Shown: piece after piece, positions 17,931-26,680 of the stretch | How the letters are laid out: each line of letters begins with the position of its first letter | Numbering within the stretch: the stretch's first letter is position 1 | Source: Pseudomonas alliivorans | Lineage (GTDB): Bacteria; Pseudomonadota; Gammaproteobacteria; Pseudomonadales; Pseudomonadaceae | Direction of reading: 5' to 3' | NCBI RefSeq assembly: GCF_017826695.1 | Contig: NZ_JAFFZW010000004.1 | Location: forward strand, 248,001 to 312,000 | DNA: 64,000 nucleotides | Position numbers and translations under genes: made by a program | Notes under the pieces: model-generated | What the model was told of the DNA's origin: nothing | Seen by the model: only the letters and a program-made list of their open reading frames with translations | The model's database searches: none

Positions 17931-20139
17931 TCCAGAACCGCAACTGCGCATCGTTGATGTTCAGCTTCACCCCGATAGCCCCATTGATGGGTCTGCCAGT
18001 GGGGGTGATGGCGTGCTCCAGTTCGCGGCGTATGGCGGCCAACTGGTTGCGCGTTTGCAGCAACTGCTGCTGGATGTACTGTTTGTCGTACATCAGCTCA
18101 TTGCGTTGGGTCGGCGTCAGCCAGTGTTTGCTGCTCAGTTTGCTCAGACGGGTTCGCTCCCGGATGAGATCGTCCTCGGCCTTGATCAGATGGTTCAGGC
18201 GCACGAACGCGTCACGGTACTTCTGCACATCGGTTTCGTTGGCAATGCTCAGCGTGACGGCTTCCTGCTGCATAGCGACCAGTGCGCCCAGGCGTTGCGC
18301 CCGATTGTTCTGCTTCGGAAAGTTGTTCAAGTGCTGACGCACTTCCGTGTCGTTCAGTTTGCTGTTCATATCCCGCAGCCACTGCTCCATACGCAGGGCG
18401 ATGGACGGTATGTAGCTGGCGACAACTGCCTGATGCAGTGGCCGTGCGGCTTCAGGCAAATGCAGGCTCAGGGTCCAGTGGTGGCCTATGACGTGGCTGA
18501 CCGTGGTGATACGGTTCTGAGCATCGACAAGCCCTCCGCTGAAGGTGCGGATGTCATCCAGCCATTTGATCAGGTCGCTTGATTTGGAGCGCAGAAACTC
18601 CAGATTCAGGCGCCCATAAAACACTGGCAGGATGTAATGCGGGTTGTCGTGAAAGTAGTCGCTGACCCTTTGCAGACTTTCTTCCGTGCGGCACAGGTCG
18701 CGGGTGCAGTTGAGCTCCATGGCCAGTGCGCTTTTCAGCTGGTCAGGATGGTCCGGGTCGAAATACCAGGCGCTTCGGTAGAGTTCGCTCTGGGTGAACA
18801 GACTGATCCGGTCATGAGTGATGTCATCCAGTCGCTGGGTCCAGCGCCTGAGGTGCGAACGCTCCTGATTCAGGTAGCTTTGCATCTCGTCATGACGAAT
18901 CAGGTCGTTGATGCCTCGTGAACCCAGCCCCACACCGTTCAGCGTGCCCTGACTTTTTTCATCCAGCGCTTCGATATCCTCTTCGAGTTCCCCGTAGAGT
19001 TTTTCGCCAAGCGCCGACTTCATCAGCGCCTGTTTATTTTCCATGTCCAGCCTGGCAAATCGCTGCTGAGGGCGCTCGTTGTAATCGGCACCTCTCTTGT
19101 AGGCATACTGACCGTCGGGTGTCCTGGAGGGCTCTGGCCCCAAACGTTTTTCACGGCGCCATTGGTTACGGGCATTGATAAAGTCGTAGATGCGCGAGCG
19201 CTGCTGCGGCGTGGTCTTTTTCAGCAGATTTGATTCCGGGTTTACCTGACGGGCATGGCTGTCGCCCACGGTCATGAGCGTGTCAATGTAGGTGGCAGTG
19301 AGAAAGCGGGTTTCGTTGTTGTTTCGCTCACGCCATTCTTCTATCCAGCCGACTACGGTGTCCTGCTCTTCGGCCAGATCGCGCAGAATGCCGATGCTGT
19401 CTTCGAGCACCAGGTACAGATGGCTTTTCTCATGCAGCGGCTTGAGCAAATGCCTGAACTCGCCAATGTGGGCTTCGCGAAACAGAGGCTGATGCTCCCA
19501 GACGTAGTCCTGCTGTTCTGCCTCGGGGATGTCGGGTGTGGCGCATTGTTGTGCAGGCTGCTCGGCCAGTTCGGCGAGCTGTTCGCTGACCTGCTTCTGG
19601 ACCCGCAGATGGATTCCGCCTTTCAGGCAGTCAGCCTCGGCCAGATCCACTTTTTGCATGAAGTAGAAACGATCCGCTGCGCTGCCCAGCGCCTGGGCAC
19701 ATTTGGCTGCGGTCCATTGCAGTTCCGAGTAGGCAACATGCAGGATGCTGTCCTTTGCGAAGACCAACGCGTGTTCACCCGTGCTGGTCTGCCGAACGTC
19801 CTGAACAACCTCTGAGCCTTTCCACACCAGCTTGGTCGGGACGCCGTTTTCGACTCGGTATTCATGCAGGTAGCCGCTGCTTTCTTCGATCACATACAGA
19901 TAGCCATCCCGAAGCAGACGCAGACCCAGAGGGCGTTTGAGGCGAGCGTAAATGTTTGAATCCGGTTTGCTGCCAAGCCGTTCCACCCGGCCGTAGCGCA
20001 GTGGAAGCAACTGGATGTTGTTGCCGGGGGCAGGGCAGGTGTTCGGTCTGCTGCGCGAATCGACATGTTCTCTGGCCCTGGATTCCCAGTAGGCCTTGTC
20101 CTTGGCAGGCAGCGTTCTTGGATTGTCCTGCGGGTTCAT
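17896..20139 (-). CDS. VasX/BTH_I2691-like T6SS effector, N-terminal part (ends at a frameshift)
   Basis: A 747-residue product starting MNPQDNPRTLPAKDKAYWE, followed by the family signature region with GNNIQLLPLRYGRVE and LRLLRDGYLYVIEE (about residues 40-95), a domain found at the N-terminus of VasX-type T6SS effectors, then a long helical region. It stops at WKTRSRVCGLAR, whereas a single extra G after TGGAAG (about 17929) would give WKDEIARLRAG and run into the downstream frame. The gene starts 4 bases inside the DUF4123 chaperone gene (ATGA). It is either a pseudogene, a sequencing error or, less likely, a truncated secreted protein. Confidence 0.82.
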   Translation of the reverse strand: MNPQDNPRTLPAKDKAYWESRAREHVDSRSRPNTCPAPGNNIQLLPLRYGRVERLGSKPDSNIYARLKRPLGLRLLRDGYLYVIEESSGYLHEYRVENGVPTKLVWKGSEVVQDVRQTSTGEHALVFAKDSILHVAYSELQWTAAKCAQALGSAADRFYFMQKVDLAEADCLKGGIHLRVQKQVSEQLAELAEQPAQQCATPDIPEAEQQDYVWEHQPLFREAHIGEFRHLLKPLHEKSHLYLVLEDSIGILRDLAEEQDTVVGWIEEWRERNNNETRFLTATYIDTLMTVGDSHARQVNPESNLLKKTTPQQRSRIYDFINARNQWRREKRLGPEPSRTPDGQYAYKRGADYNERPQQRFARLDMENKQALMKSALGEKLYGELEEDIEALDEKSQGTLNGVGLGSRGINDLIRHDEMQSYLNQERSHLRRWTQRLDDITHDRISLFTQSELYRSAWYFDPDHPDQLKSALAMELNCTRDLCRTEESLQRVSDYFHDNPHYILPVFYGRLNLEFLRSKSSDLIKWLDDIRTFSGGLVDAQNRITTVSHVIGHHWTLSLHLPEAARPLHQAVVASYIPSIALRMEQWLRDMNSKLNDTEVRQHLNNFPKQNNRAQRLGALVAMQQEAVTLSIANETDVQKYRDAFVRLNHLIKAEDDLIRERTRLSKLSSKHWLTPTQRNELMYDKQYIQQQLLQTRNQLAAIRRELEHAITPTGRPINGAIGVKLNINDAQLRFWKTRSRVCGLAR

Positions 20140-21020
20140 TGCGAGGCTCCTTCCTGTTGCCGGGCGTGCAGCACCACGAGCCAGTGGGCCTGCTCGATGC
20201 GCTGTGAGGGGGTCAACTCAGAGGTGTCGCGCAGCAGTGCTCTGATCGGGGGGTGAGAATCCTCAGGCTGATCGGCGAGAAAGAGGACAACATTGGCGTA
20301 ATGGAAGATGTCGGCTTCACTCTTGAAACCTTGCTCGTAAGCGGTGCTGGCCAGCCTGTGCACCTGTTCGTAACGCGTCTTCAACGACACGTCGGGCAGG
20401 TAATCCGGAAAGAAGAGGCGCAGATGCTGATCGAGGTTGACGACGGTCAGGCGAAACATGACGTCGCCCAGTGTTTCGATCTGCTCGGCGCTCAAGCGAT
20501 AAGGCACACCGGGATCATGAGGCGCCGATTCGCCGATGCGTGGGTGACAGCCCCACTGCTCGGTCATTCTGTCGGGTGCATAGACATGATCGATGGGGCC
20601 GAACAGGCGATTGTCGAAGTGTGCCGGATGCATGCCGAACAGGGCGTTGGCCAGTGACGTGTCCGAGAGATTCATGTAACAGGTCTGGCCTGTCGGCATC
20701 TCGACAAACATCAGCCAGCGTAAATGGTCGATGAGGGTTTTGCGGTCTGCCGGGCTGAACAGCAATAGCCCCCATTCTTCATGAGCATGGGCGAGAAAGC
20801 GCACGAACATTGGATCATCCGGGCCCTCCAGTTGAATCAGCGCAGGTGAGGCGTCCAGGCGCTCACGGAGCCGGGTCTGCAAAAACAGCATCGTGCGAAC
20901 CCCGCTCAGCTCCCACTCGGCCATCCTTCTGGTCAGGTCGGGGACGTTGATGGGATTGAGCAGCAGATAGGCATTTTTCGACCACGGCAGATCGTGGGGA
21001 CCGGTTTCAAACTCGGGCAT
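20136..21020 (-). CDS. DUF4123 protein, T6SS effector chaperone (Tap/TEC type)
   Basis: A 294-residue soluble protein with DUF4123 features: an N-terminal SKNAYLLLNPINVPDL strand segment, and the central region PMFVRFLAHAHEEWGLLLF. DUF4123 proteins load effectors onto VgrG spikes. The gene directly precedes and overlaps the VasX-like effector gene, as expected for its cognate cargo. The ATG at 21020 (MPEFETGPHD) is chosen because the 20 residues before it look non-coding and AAGG lies about 9 bases upstream of this ATG. No vgrG gene is adjacent, so the module must use a spike encoded elsewhere. Confidence 0.85.
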   Translation of the reverse strand: MPEFETGPHDLPWSKNAYLLLNPINVPDLTRRMAEWELSGVRTMLFLQTRLRERLDASPALIQLEGPDDPMFVRFLAHAHEEWGLLLFSPADRKTLIDHLRWLMFVEMPTGQTCYMNLSDTSLANALFGMHPAHFDNRLFGPIDHVYAPDRMTEQWGCHPRIGESAPHDPGVPYRLSAEQIETLGDVMFRLTVVNLDQHLRLFFPDYLPDVSLKTRYEQVHRLASTAYEQGFKSEADIFHYANVVLFLADQPEDSHPPIRALLRDTSELTPSQRIEQAHWLVVLHARQQEGASQ

Positions 21021-21162
21021 AAGCGCGCCTTGAAGAGGGCATGAGGCGCGGATAGTCGGTGGTGCAAGAGGTGCAATCAATACGCAGAAGGGCGTTTGGG
21101 AAAGGCCCTACAGGCAGCGCTGAAAAGTCACTGGCAGGTCACGCAAACAGCGTCATCCAGAC

Positions 21163-21191
21163 AAAAAAATGCCGGTCAGCAAGACCGGCAT
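21163..21191 (-). terminator. Rho-independent terminator of the first imelysin gene
   Basis: ATGCCGGTC (21169-21177) and GACCGGCAT (21183-21191) form a perfect 9-bp stem with a 5-base loop. Read on the minus strand it is followed by a run of seven T. It lies 28 bases after the imelysin stop, so it separates that gene from the T6SS module. Confidence 0.9.
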
Positions 21192-21218
21192 TTGGGGACA
21201 TCAAGACCGCGACGTGGA

Positions 21219-22577
21219 TCAGAATTCGTGGTCGGCGTTGTCCGGATTCAGGTCGGTGATGCCCAGTTTGCCTGCGGCCTGCTCGATGGCGCCGGTCTGC
21301 TTGACCAGTGCAGCGATAGCGTCACGAACAACCTGATTGCCAGCCGTGTTGCCTGCGGCGATCAGTTGATCGAAGTGCTCGCCCTTGTTGGCGTGATCGA
21401 CGATGACCTGCAGCTTGGCTTGGGTGTCGTCCAGGTCGGCGCGCAGGGTGGCGTCGGTCGCAGGGTCTACTTTGGCCACCAGCGACGACAGGCTCGGGCC
21501 GCTGACCTTGGTGCCGTCGGTGCGGGTGTATTCGCCCAGGTAAACGTTGCGAATGCCCTTGCCGTTGTAGAAGTGCGAGTTGTGCGTGTTGTCGCTGAAG
21601 CAGTCGTGTTCGTCTTCGCTGGAGTTGGCTTCCAGCGCTACTTTCATGCGCTCGCCCGCCAGTTCACCCAAGGACAGACTGCCCATGCCGAACAGCATCT
21701 TGCGCAGACCGTCTACGCCGGGTTCGGCTTCCAGCGTGGCGCGGTAGTTGTCGGCGACGCCGGCTTTCCAGTTGCCGGACATTTCTTCGAGGTCGCTGAC
21801 CAGCAGGTCAGTGACGGCTTTCAGGTAAGCACGACGACGGTCATTGTGGCCGCCGGTTGCGCCAGCGCCTTCCAGGTAATCGCTGGCCGGACGGTTGCCG
21901 GCGCCAGGGCCGGTGCCGTTCAGGTCCTGGCCCCACAGCAGGAATTCGATGGCATGGTAGCCAGTGGCAACGTTGGCTTCGGAGCCGCCCAGTTCGTTCA
22001 GGCTGGCGAGCTTCTCGGAGGTGATCTGCTTGACGTCGACCTTGTCTTCGCCCACCTGGATTTCAGTGTTGGCGATGATATTGGCGGTTGCGCCAGGGTT
22101 GCCCAGTGCGTGCTGGTAGTCCTTGGCAACGTAGTCGATCAGGCCTTCGTCCAGCGGCCATGCGTTAACCTGTCCTTCCCAGTCGTCGATAATGGTGTTG
22201 CCGAAGCGGAACACTTCGCTCTGCATGTAAGGAACACGTGCGTCAATCCAGGCTTGGCGAGCGGCCTTGAGGGTTTCATCGTTCGGCTTGGCCAGGAACG
22301 CATCAACCGCAGTGCTCAGTTTTTTGGCACCGGCTTCGGCATCGCTGAAAACAGCGGAAACCATGTTGGCGTAGTTGGCGACTACAGCCTTGGCGGCGGC
22401 GTCATCGGTCTGGGCGGCGGCTGGCGTGGCAGGTGCAGTCGGCGCTGGCGCGGCGGCCGGAGCGGCAGGTGCTGCGGCGGACGGTGGAGTTGCAGCCTTG
22501 TCCTTGCCTTCGCCACAACCGGCGAGAGAGATAGCGATGGCCAAGAGACTGGCGGTTGCCAAAGGCATACGAATCAT
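21219..22577 (-). CDS. Imelysin-family lipoprotein (IcmP/IrpA type)
   Basis: A 452-residue lipoprotein with signal peptide and lipobox LAGC (Cys at about 21), then a low-complexity Ala/Pro linker (about 30-60) and the helical imelysin domain. It contains GYHAIEFLLWGQD, matching the family motif GxHxxE, and a Cys/His-containing segment SEDEHDCFSDNTHNSHF. The P. aeruginosa counterpart was named icmP, an insulin-cleaving metalloproteinase, but later work on the family favours iron or ligand binding. A Fur-like palindrome lies upstream at 22636-22654. AGGA is 7 bases before the ATG at 22577. The gene ends at its own terminator rather than continuing into the DUF1111 gene. Confidence 0.9.
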   Translation of the reverse strand: MIRMPLATASLLAIAISLAGCGEGKDKAATPPSAAAPAAPAAAPAPTAPATPAAAQTDDAAAKAVVANYANMVSAVFSDAEAGAKKLSTAVDAFLAKPNDETLKAARQAWIDARVPYMQSEVFRFGNTIIDDWEGQVNAWPLDEGLIDYVAKDYQHALGNPGATANIIANTEIQVGEDKVDVKQITSEKLASLNELGGSEANVATGYHAIEFLLWGQDLNGTGPGAGNRPASDYLEGAGATGGHNDRRRAYLKAVTDLLVSDLEEMSGNWKAGVADNYRATLEAEPGVDGLRKMLFGMGSLSLGELAGERMKVALEANSSEDEHDCFSDNTHNSHFYNGKGIRNVYLGEYTRTDGTKVSGPSLSSLVAKVDPATDATLRADLDDTQAKLQVIVDHANKGEHFDQLIAAGNTAGNQVVRDAIAALVKQTGAIEQAAGKLGITDLNPDNADHEF

Positions 22578-22635
22578 GACGGAATCCTGCGTTCATAGGG
22601 GTGAAGGCGCAGAGCGCCCAGAAAATCTGCGACAT

Positions 22636-22654
22636 AATGCGAAAGATTTGCATT
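22636..22654 (-). promoter_or_regulatory. Candidate Fur box upstream of the imelysin gene
   Basis: AATGCGAAAGATTTGCATT is a 19-bp imperfect palindrome with perfect outer arms AATGC/GCATT and A/T-rich centre, similar to Fur sites in Pseudomonas. It lies about 60-80 bases upstream of the imelysin start, consistent with iron repression of this cluster. Weight-matrix scoring was not possible here. Confidence 0.45.
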
Positions 22655-22771
22655 CGATGTAAAGGCAAAACGCCTGTCGAGTCGTGATCAGCTATCCGAG
22701 AGCTTGTAACAGTCGGTTTCGAGATGTTCCGGAGTCTGCATGACGGGGCCGTGCGACCGCGTGTAACCGGC

Positions 22772-24823
22772 TCAGAGAATGGCTGCGTTATTGCGCTGGT
22801 CCAGCTTCAGGAACGCAAGCAACTCCCGAGCGGGCAGCGGCTTGCTGTAGAAATAGCCCTGGCCTTCATGGCAGCCCTCAGAGATCACATACGCTTCCTG
22901 TTCGACCGTTTCGACGCCTTCGGCAATGACCTGCATCCCCAGACTTTTACCCAGTTGGATAATTGCACGCACGATGGTCGCGTCGTCATCATCATCGATC
23001 AGATCCTGGACGAAACTCTTGTCGATCTTGATCTTGTCCAGCGGCAGGCTTTTCAGGTAGCTCAGGGAGGAGTAGCCCGTACCGAAGTCATCAATGGCAA
23101 TCAATGCCCCGGAACGACGCAGGCTGAGCAGATGCTGGGCAGCGGTGGTGATGTCCTCCATCAGCCCGGTTTCGGTCACTTCCAGCTCAAGGCTGCGGGG
23201 TGGCAGGCGGTAGATCTGCAACAGGTTGTTCACCACGCGTGGCAACTCGGCGTGGTGCAACTGTACGGTGGACAGGTTGACGGCCATGCGCAGGTCCGTG
23301 AAGCCCTGGTCGTGCCATTCGCGCAACTGCCGGCAGGCCTGGTCCAGCACCCATTCACCCAGGGCAATGATGGTGCCGTTCTGCTCGGCCAGCGGGATGA
23401 ACACGTCTGGCGGTACCAGGCCGTGCTCGGGATGCTGCCAGCGGATCAGCGCTTCCACACCGACGATCTGGTTGTCGCGATAGCTGATCTGTGGCTGGTA
23501 GACCATGTACAGCTGATTGCGTGGCAGGGCTTCGCGCAGGTCCTTTTCCAGTTCGCGGCGTCGACGCATCTCGGTGTCGACGCTGGCGATGTAGAACTGA
23601 TAGCGATTGCGCGATCTGGCCTTGGCCAGGGTCATGGTCTGTTCGGCCTTTTGCAGCAGCTTCTCGGGGCTGTCGCCGTCCTCCGGGAACAGCGTGATAC
23701 CGATGGTGGCGCGCAGGCGAATGGAGTGGCCGTCTACCATGAAGGGCGCTTCAAGTTCATCCAGTACGTTCTGCGCCAGCTCGGCAGCCTCGTAAGGCTC
23801 CTCGATATCCGCCTGGACCAGCGCAAACTGGTCACCGCCCAGACGTGCCAGCGCACCCAGTCGCCCGCTATGGGCCCGCAGCCGGTCTGCGAGAGCCACC
23901 AGCAGCTGATCGCCTGCCTGATAACTGAACTGCTCATTGATGCCTTTGAAATCATCCAGTCCGACACACAGCACCGCGACCCGATGCTGTTGCCGTCCGG
24001 CGTTCTCCAGAATGTTGTCCAGACTCACCTGCAACTGCACCCGGTTGGGAAGGCCGGTCAGAAAGTCGTACTGGGCCATGCGTTGCAGGTTGTTTTCGGC
24101 TTCGTGACGCAGGTACGTATTGCGTTCGATCGAGGCGAGCAGTTGGTTGGCAGTGTTGACCCAGATACCCAGCTCGTTTTTTTCATGACCCTTGAGCAGG
24201 GGGAGCTGATGCTCGCTGGGTCGGTCGGGATTGATAGCGGTCAGGTGCTCGATGATTCTGGAAAGCGGCTTGGTCAGCAGCCAGTGATAGACCAGATACA
24301 GCACTAGACCCATCGCCAGCGCACGCAGCACGCCTGAAATAAAGATGATCACGGCATTGATGATGAAGCCTTCGCCGTAGTTGGCCGTGTCCAGTGTGAT
24401 GCGCAGATCGCCGTAGTATTCGCTGTACGGGCTGCGTCCGACCAGTTGCGTGGTAAAGCTACGCTCCTGACCCAGAATGAGATCCGTGAGCCAGCGGGTC
24501 GACGAGGTTTTCAATGGTCGGTCTTTTTCGGCCAGCAGGGTTTCGTTCGGATGCCCGATGGAGGCCATGCGCACGGCATTGTCCTGAAACAGGCCTTCGA
24601 TAACCTGCATACCCATCTCACGGTCCAGGCTGTAAACCGCCTGAGTGGAGGGATCCCTGAACATGTCCAGAATGCGTTCGGCGTCGCTCACCACTGCCTG
24701 TCGCGTCTTGTAGGCGTCGTAGACGATCTGCGCGCAGCTCAACACCACGCCGACGAAAAACGCCGACAGCAGCACCACGCGCAGCAACTTCACCGACAAG
24801 CTGTTCTTGAGTTCCAGCTTCAA
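22772..24823 (-). CDS. bifA: BifA-like GGDEF-EAL cyclic-di-GMP phosphodiesterase
   Basis: A 683-residue inner-membrane protein: TM helix near residues 12-32, a periplasmic sensor segment, a second TM (about 175-205), a HAMP-like linker, a GGDEF domain (about 245-405) and an EAL domain (about 415-675). The GGDEF motif is degenerate, RLGGDQFAL, as in P. aeruginosa BifA, so cyclase activity is not expected. The EAL domain is intact, with VEALIRWQHP, ELEVTETGLM and IDDFGTGYSSLSYL, so it should hydrolyse c-di-GMP and favour motility over biofilm. Its position next to sodB matches P. aeruginosa PA4367-PA4366. Confidence 0.92.
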   Translation of the reverse strand: MKLELKNSLSVKLLRVVLLSAFFVGVVLSCAQIVYDAYKTRQAVVSDAERILDMFRDPSTQAVYSLDREMGMQVIEGLFQDNAVRMASIGHPNETLLAEKDRPLKTSSTRWLTDLILGQERSFTTQLVGRSPYSEYYGDLRITLDTANYGEGFIINAVIIFISGVLRALAMGLVLYLVYHWLLTKPLSRIIEHLTAINPDRPSEHQLPLLKGHEKNELGIWVNTANQLLASIERNTYLRHEAENNLQRMAQYDFLTGLPNRVQLQVSLDNILENAGRQQHRVAVLCVGLDDFKGINEQFSYQAGDQLLVALADRLRAHSGRLGALARLGGDQFALVQADIEEPYEAAELAQNVLDELEAPFMVDGHSIRLRATIGITLFPEDGDSPEKLLQKAEQTMTLAKARSRNRYQFYIASVDTEMRRRRELEKDLREALPRNQLYMVYQPQISYRDNQIVGVEALIRWQHPEHGLVPPDVFIPLAEQNGTIIALGEWVLDQACRQLREWHDQGFTDLRMAVNLSTVQLHHAELPRVVNNLLQIYRLPPRSLELEVTETGLMEDITTAAQHLLSLRRSGALIAIDDFGTGYSSLSYLKSLPLDKIKIDKSFVQDLIDDDDDATIVRAIIQLGKSLGMQVIAEGVETVEQEAYVISEGCHEGQGYFYSKPLPARELLAFLKLDQRNNAAIL

Positions 24824-25164
24824 TGGCCGTTCCTTAATTCAAGTCGCAGGCGTATCGCCCTGTCACCCTCGAAAAACGGGTGATCGAGATGGTCGCGCCC
24901 GGTTGATCCCTCTTTTTTCTGCGCCGCTGCCCGGGGCCCACGGACTCGTGCATCCCAATGTGTCGGGCGGCTGCGCTTGTAACTTGAGCGTACGCTGTAA
25001 AAGAACTGTTCGGTGATATTAGTCAGCTAGCGTTTTCTGGCAATACATCACGTTACAGTTGTACATCAAAAACCGCCATATTCACGCATTTGAGTGACGC
25101 ATCTGCGACGTATTCACGATATCGAAGGGCTGTGCTTCCTGTCACACACATGAGAAATGCAGGC
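24824..25164. other. Non-coding region upstream of bifA
   Basis: About 340 bases between the bifA start and the sodB terminator. No ORF with coding character is seen. It should contain the bifA promoter and leader. An A/T-rich stretch is present near 25005-25080, but I could not assign -35/-10 boxes with confidence. Confidence 0.5.
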
Positions 25165-25192
25165 AATAAAAAACCCGGCACAAGGCCGGGTT
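25165..25192 (-). terminator. Rho-independent terminator of sodB
   Basis: AACCCGGC (25172-25179) and GCCGGGTT (25185-25192) form an 8-bp stem with loop ACAAG. On the minus strand the T-run TTTTTTAT follows. It starts 18 bases after the sodB stop. Confidence 0.9.
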
Positions 25193-25209
25193 CTTGATGA
25201 CACTGGAAA

Positions 25210-25791
25210 TCAGGCAGCGTATTGCTTGGCCACGAAGTCCCAGTTCACCAGGTTCCAGAACGCTTCTACGTACTTCGGACGCACATTGCGGTAGTCGATG
25301 TAGTAGGCGTGTTCCCAGACGTCGCAGGTCAGCAACGGCTTGTCACCGCTGGTCATCGGGTTGCCCGCGCCAATGGTGCTGGCCAGCGCCAGGGAGCCGT
25401 CAGCTTTCTTCACCAGCCAGCCCCAGCCGGAGCCGAAGGTGCCGATGGACGTCTTGCTGAACTCTTCCTTGAACTTGTCGAACGAGCCGAACGCCGTGTT
25501 GATTGCGTCAGCCAGTGCGCCGGTAGGTTCACCACCGCCGTTAGGCGAGAGGCATTCCCAGTAGAAGGTGTGGTTCCAGACCTGAGCGGCGTTGTTGAAG
25601 ATGCCACCCGAGGAGGTCTTGACGATTTCTTCCAGAGTCTTGCCTTCGAACTCGGTGCCTGGCACCAGGTTGTTCAGGTTCACGACGTAGGTGTTGTGGT
25701 GCTTGTCGTGGTGATATTCCAGCGTTTCCCTGGAAATGTGCGGCTGCAGAGCATCGTGGGCATAAGGCAGTGGCGGCAATTCAAAAGCCAT
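25210..25791 (-). CDS. sodB: Iron superoxide dismutase
   Basis: A 193-residue Fe/Mn superoxide dismutase that converts superoxide to hydrogen peroxide and oxygen in the cytoplasm. Metal ligands are recognisable: His in [13 protein letters not shown] (about residue 27), His in [12 protein letters not shown] (about 74), Asp and His in [12 protein letters not shown] (about 157 and 161). The residues around GSGWGWLV and the AAQVWNH segment suit the iron-dependent SodB type. AAAGGAG precedes the ATG. It has its own terminator and lies downstream of the argO gene on the same strand, with a 192-base gap likely holding its promoter. Confidence 0.96.
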   Translation of the reverse strand: MAFELPPLPYAHDALQPHISRETLEYHHDKHHNTYVVNLNNLVPGTEFEGKTLEEIVKTSSGGIFNNAAQVWNHTFYWECLSPNGGGEPTGALADAINTAFGSFDKFKEEFSKTSIGTFGSGWGWLVKKADGSLALASTIGAGNPMTSGDKPLLTCDVWEHAYYIDYRNVRPKYVEAFWNLVNWDFVAKQYAA

Positions 25792-25983
25792 GGTTTATCT
25801 CCTTTCAGGTCATTTGCGGTTATCGCACGGCCGATCACGGGCGGCCGGATACAGCATGCACCGGGAGTTTTACTCTTTTGCGGCGCAGACCCCGGACTAT
25901 AGCACCGGCCCTGCGGCATAACCACGCAACAACTGTGTGGGAAAGAGGTTCCAGCGCTGTCGACCCAATGGCCATGAAAATCA

Positions 25984-26586
25984 TCAGGCGCTGCGGATCA
26001 ATTGCGCAGCGACAGTGAACATCATCACCGCAACCAGCACGTCCAGCAGCCGCCAGGTTGCGGGCCGGGCCAGCCAGGGCGCGAGCCATGCCGCTCCGAT
26101 GGCAAGGCTCGAGAACCACAGCAGCGAGGCGCTGGCGGCGCCCACCACGTAGGCTTCGGGCACGGCCTGCTGTGCGCCGAGCGATCCGATCAGCAGCACC
26201 GTGTCCAGATAGACATGCGGATTGAGCAGGGTTACCGCCAATGCGCTGAGCAGCACCGCGCGCCGCGACCGGATTCCGGTAGCTGCGCCGTTTTCCAGTC
26301 CTTGTGACGAGCAGGCACGCCGCAGGGCCTGCAGGCCATACCAGCTCAGGAATGCCACGCCGCCCCAACGCGCGACAGCCAGCAAGGTCGGGTTCTGCGC
26401 CAGCACATTGGCCAGGCCGAACACGCCGGCAGCAATCAGCAGCGCGTCGCAGACAATGCACAGCAATGCCACCGGAACATGGTGCTCACGACGCAGCCCC
26501 TGGGCCAGAACGAAGGCGTTCTGTGTACCGATGGCCATGATCAGGCCCGCAGCCACCAGCAGACCGTTTAAATAGCTTTGCCACAT
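25984..26586 (-). CDS. argO: LysE/ArgO-family amino-acid exporter
   Basis: A 200-residue membrane protein with about six TM helices and the LysE family features MAIGTQNAFVLAQGL near the N-terminus and TLLNPHVYLDTVLLIG in the middle. It is expected to export arginine or lysine. The ATG at 26586 (MWQSYLNG) is preferred because GGAG lies about 9 bases upstream and homologues begin there. It is divergent from the LysR-type argP gene 94 bases away, the classic argP-argO arrangement in which ArgP activates the exporter when basic amino acids accumulate. Confidence 0.9.
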   Translation of the reverse strand: MWQSYLNGLLVAAGLIMAIGTQNAFVLAQGLRREHHVPVALLCIVCDALLIAAGVFGLANVLAQNPTLLAVARWGGVAFLSWYGLQALRRACSSQGLENGAATGIRSRRAVLLSALAVTLLNPHVYLDTVLLIGSLGAQQAVPEAYVVGAASASLLWFSSLAIGAAWLAPWLARPATWRLLDVLVAVMMFTVAAQLIRSA

Positions 26587-26680
26587 CAGACGCGCTCCGG
26601 CAGTCAGTTCAGGTGGCGATTCTGGCGTCAGAAGCGGTATAAGGAAAACCAATAATCCTGATCGCTCATTAGGAAAAATG

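Noticed and set aside
21096..22598. 500-residue plus-strand frame opposite the imelysin gene
   Set aside because: Shadow of a GC-rich gene; it covers the imelysin terminator and signal peptide.
22724..24307. 527-residue plus-strand frame opposite bifA
   Set aside because: Antisense to well-conserved GGDEF/EAL motifs; no known fold.
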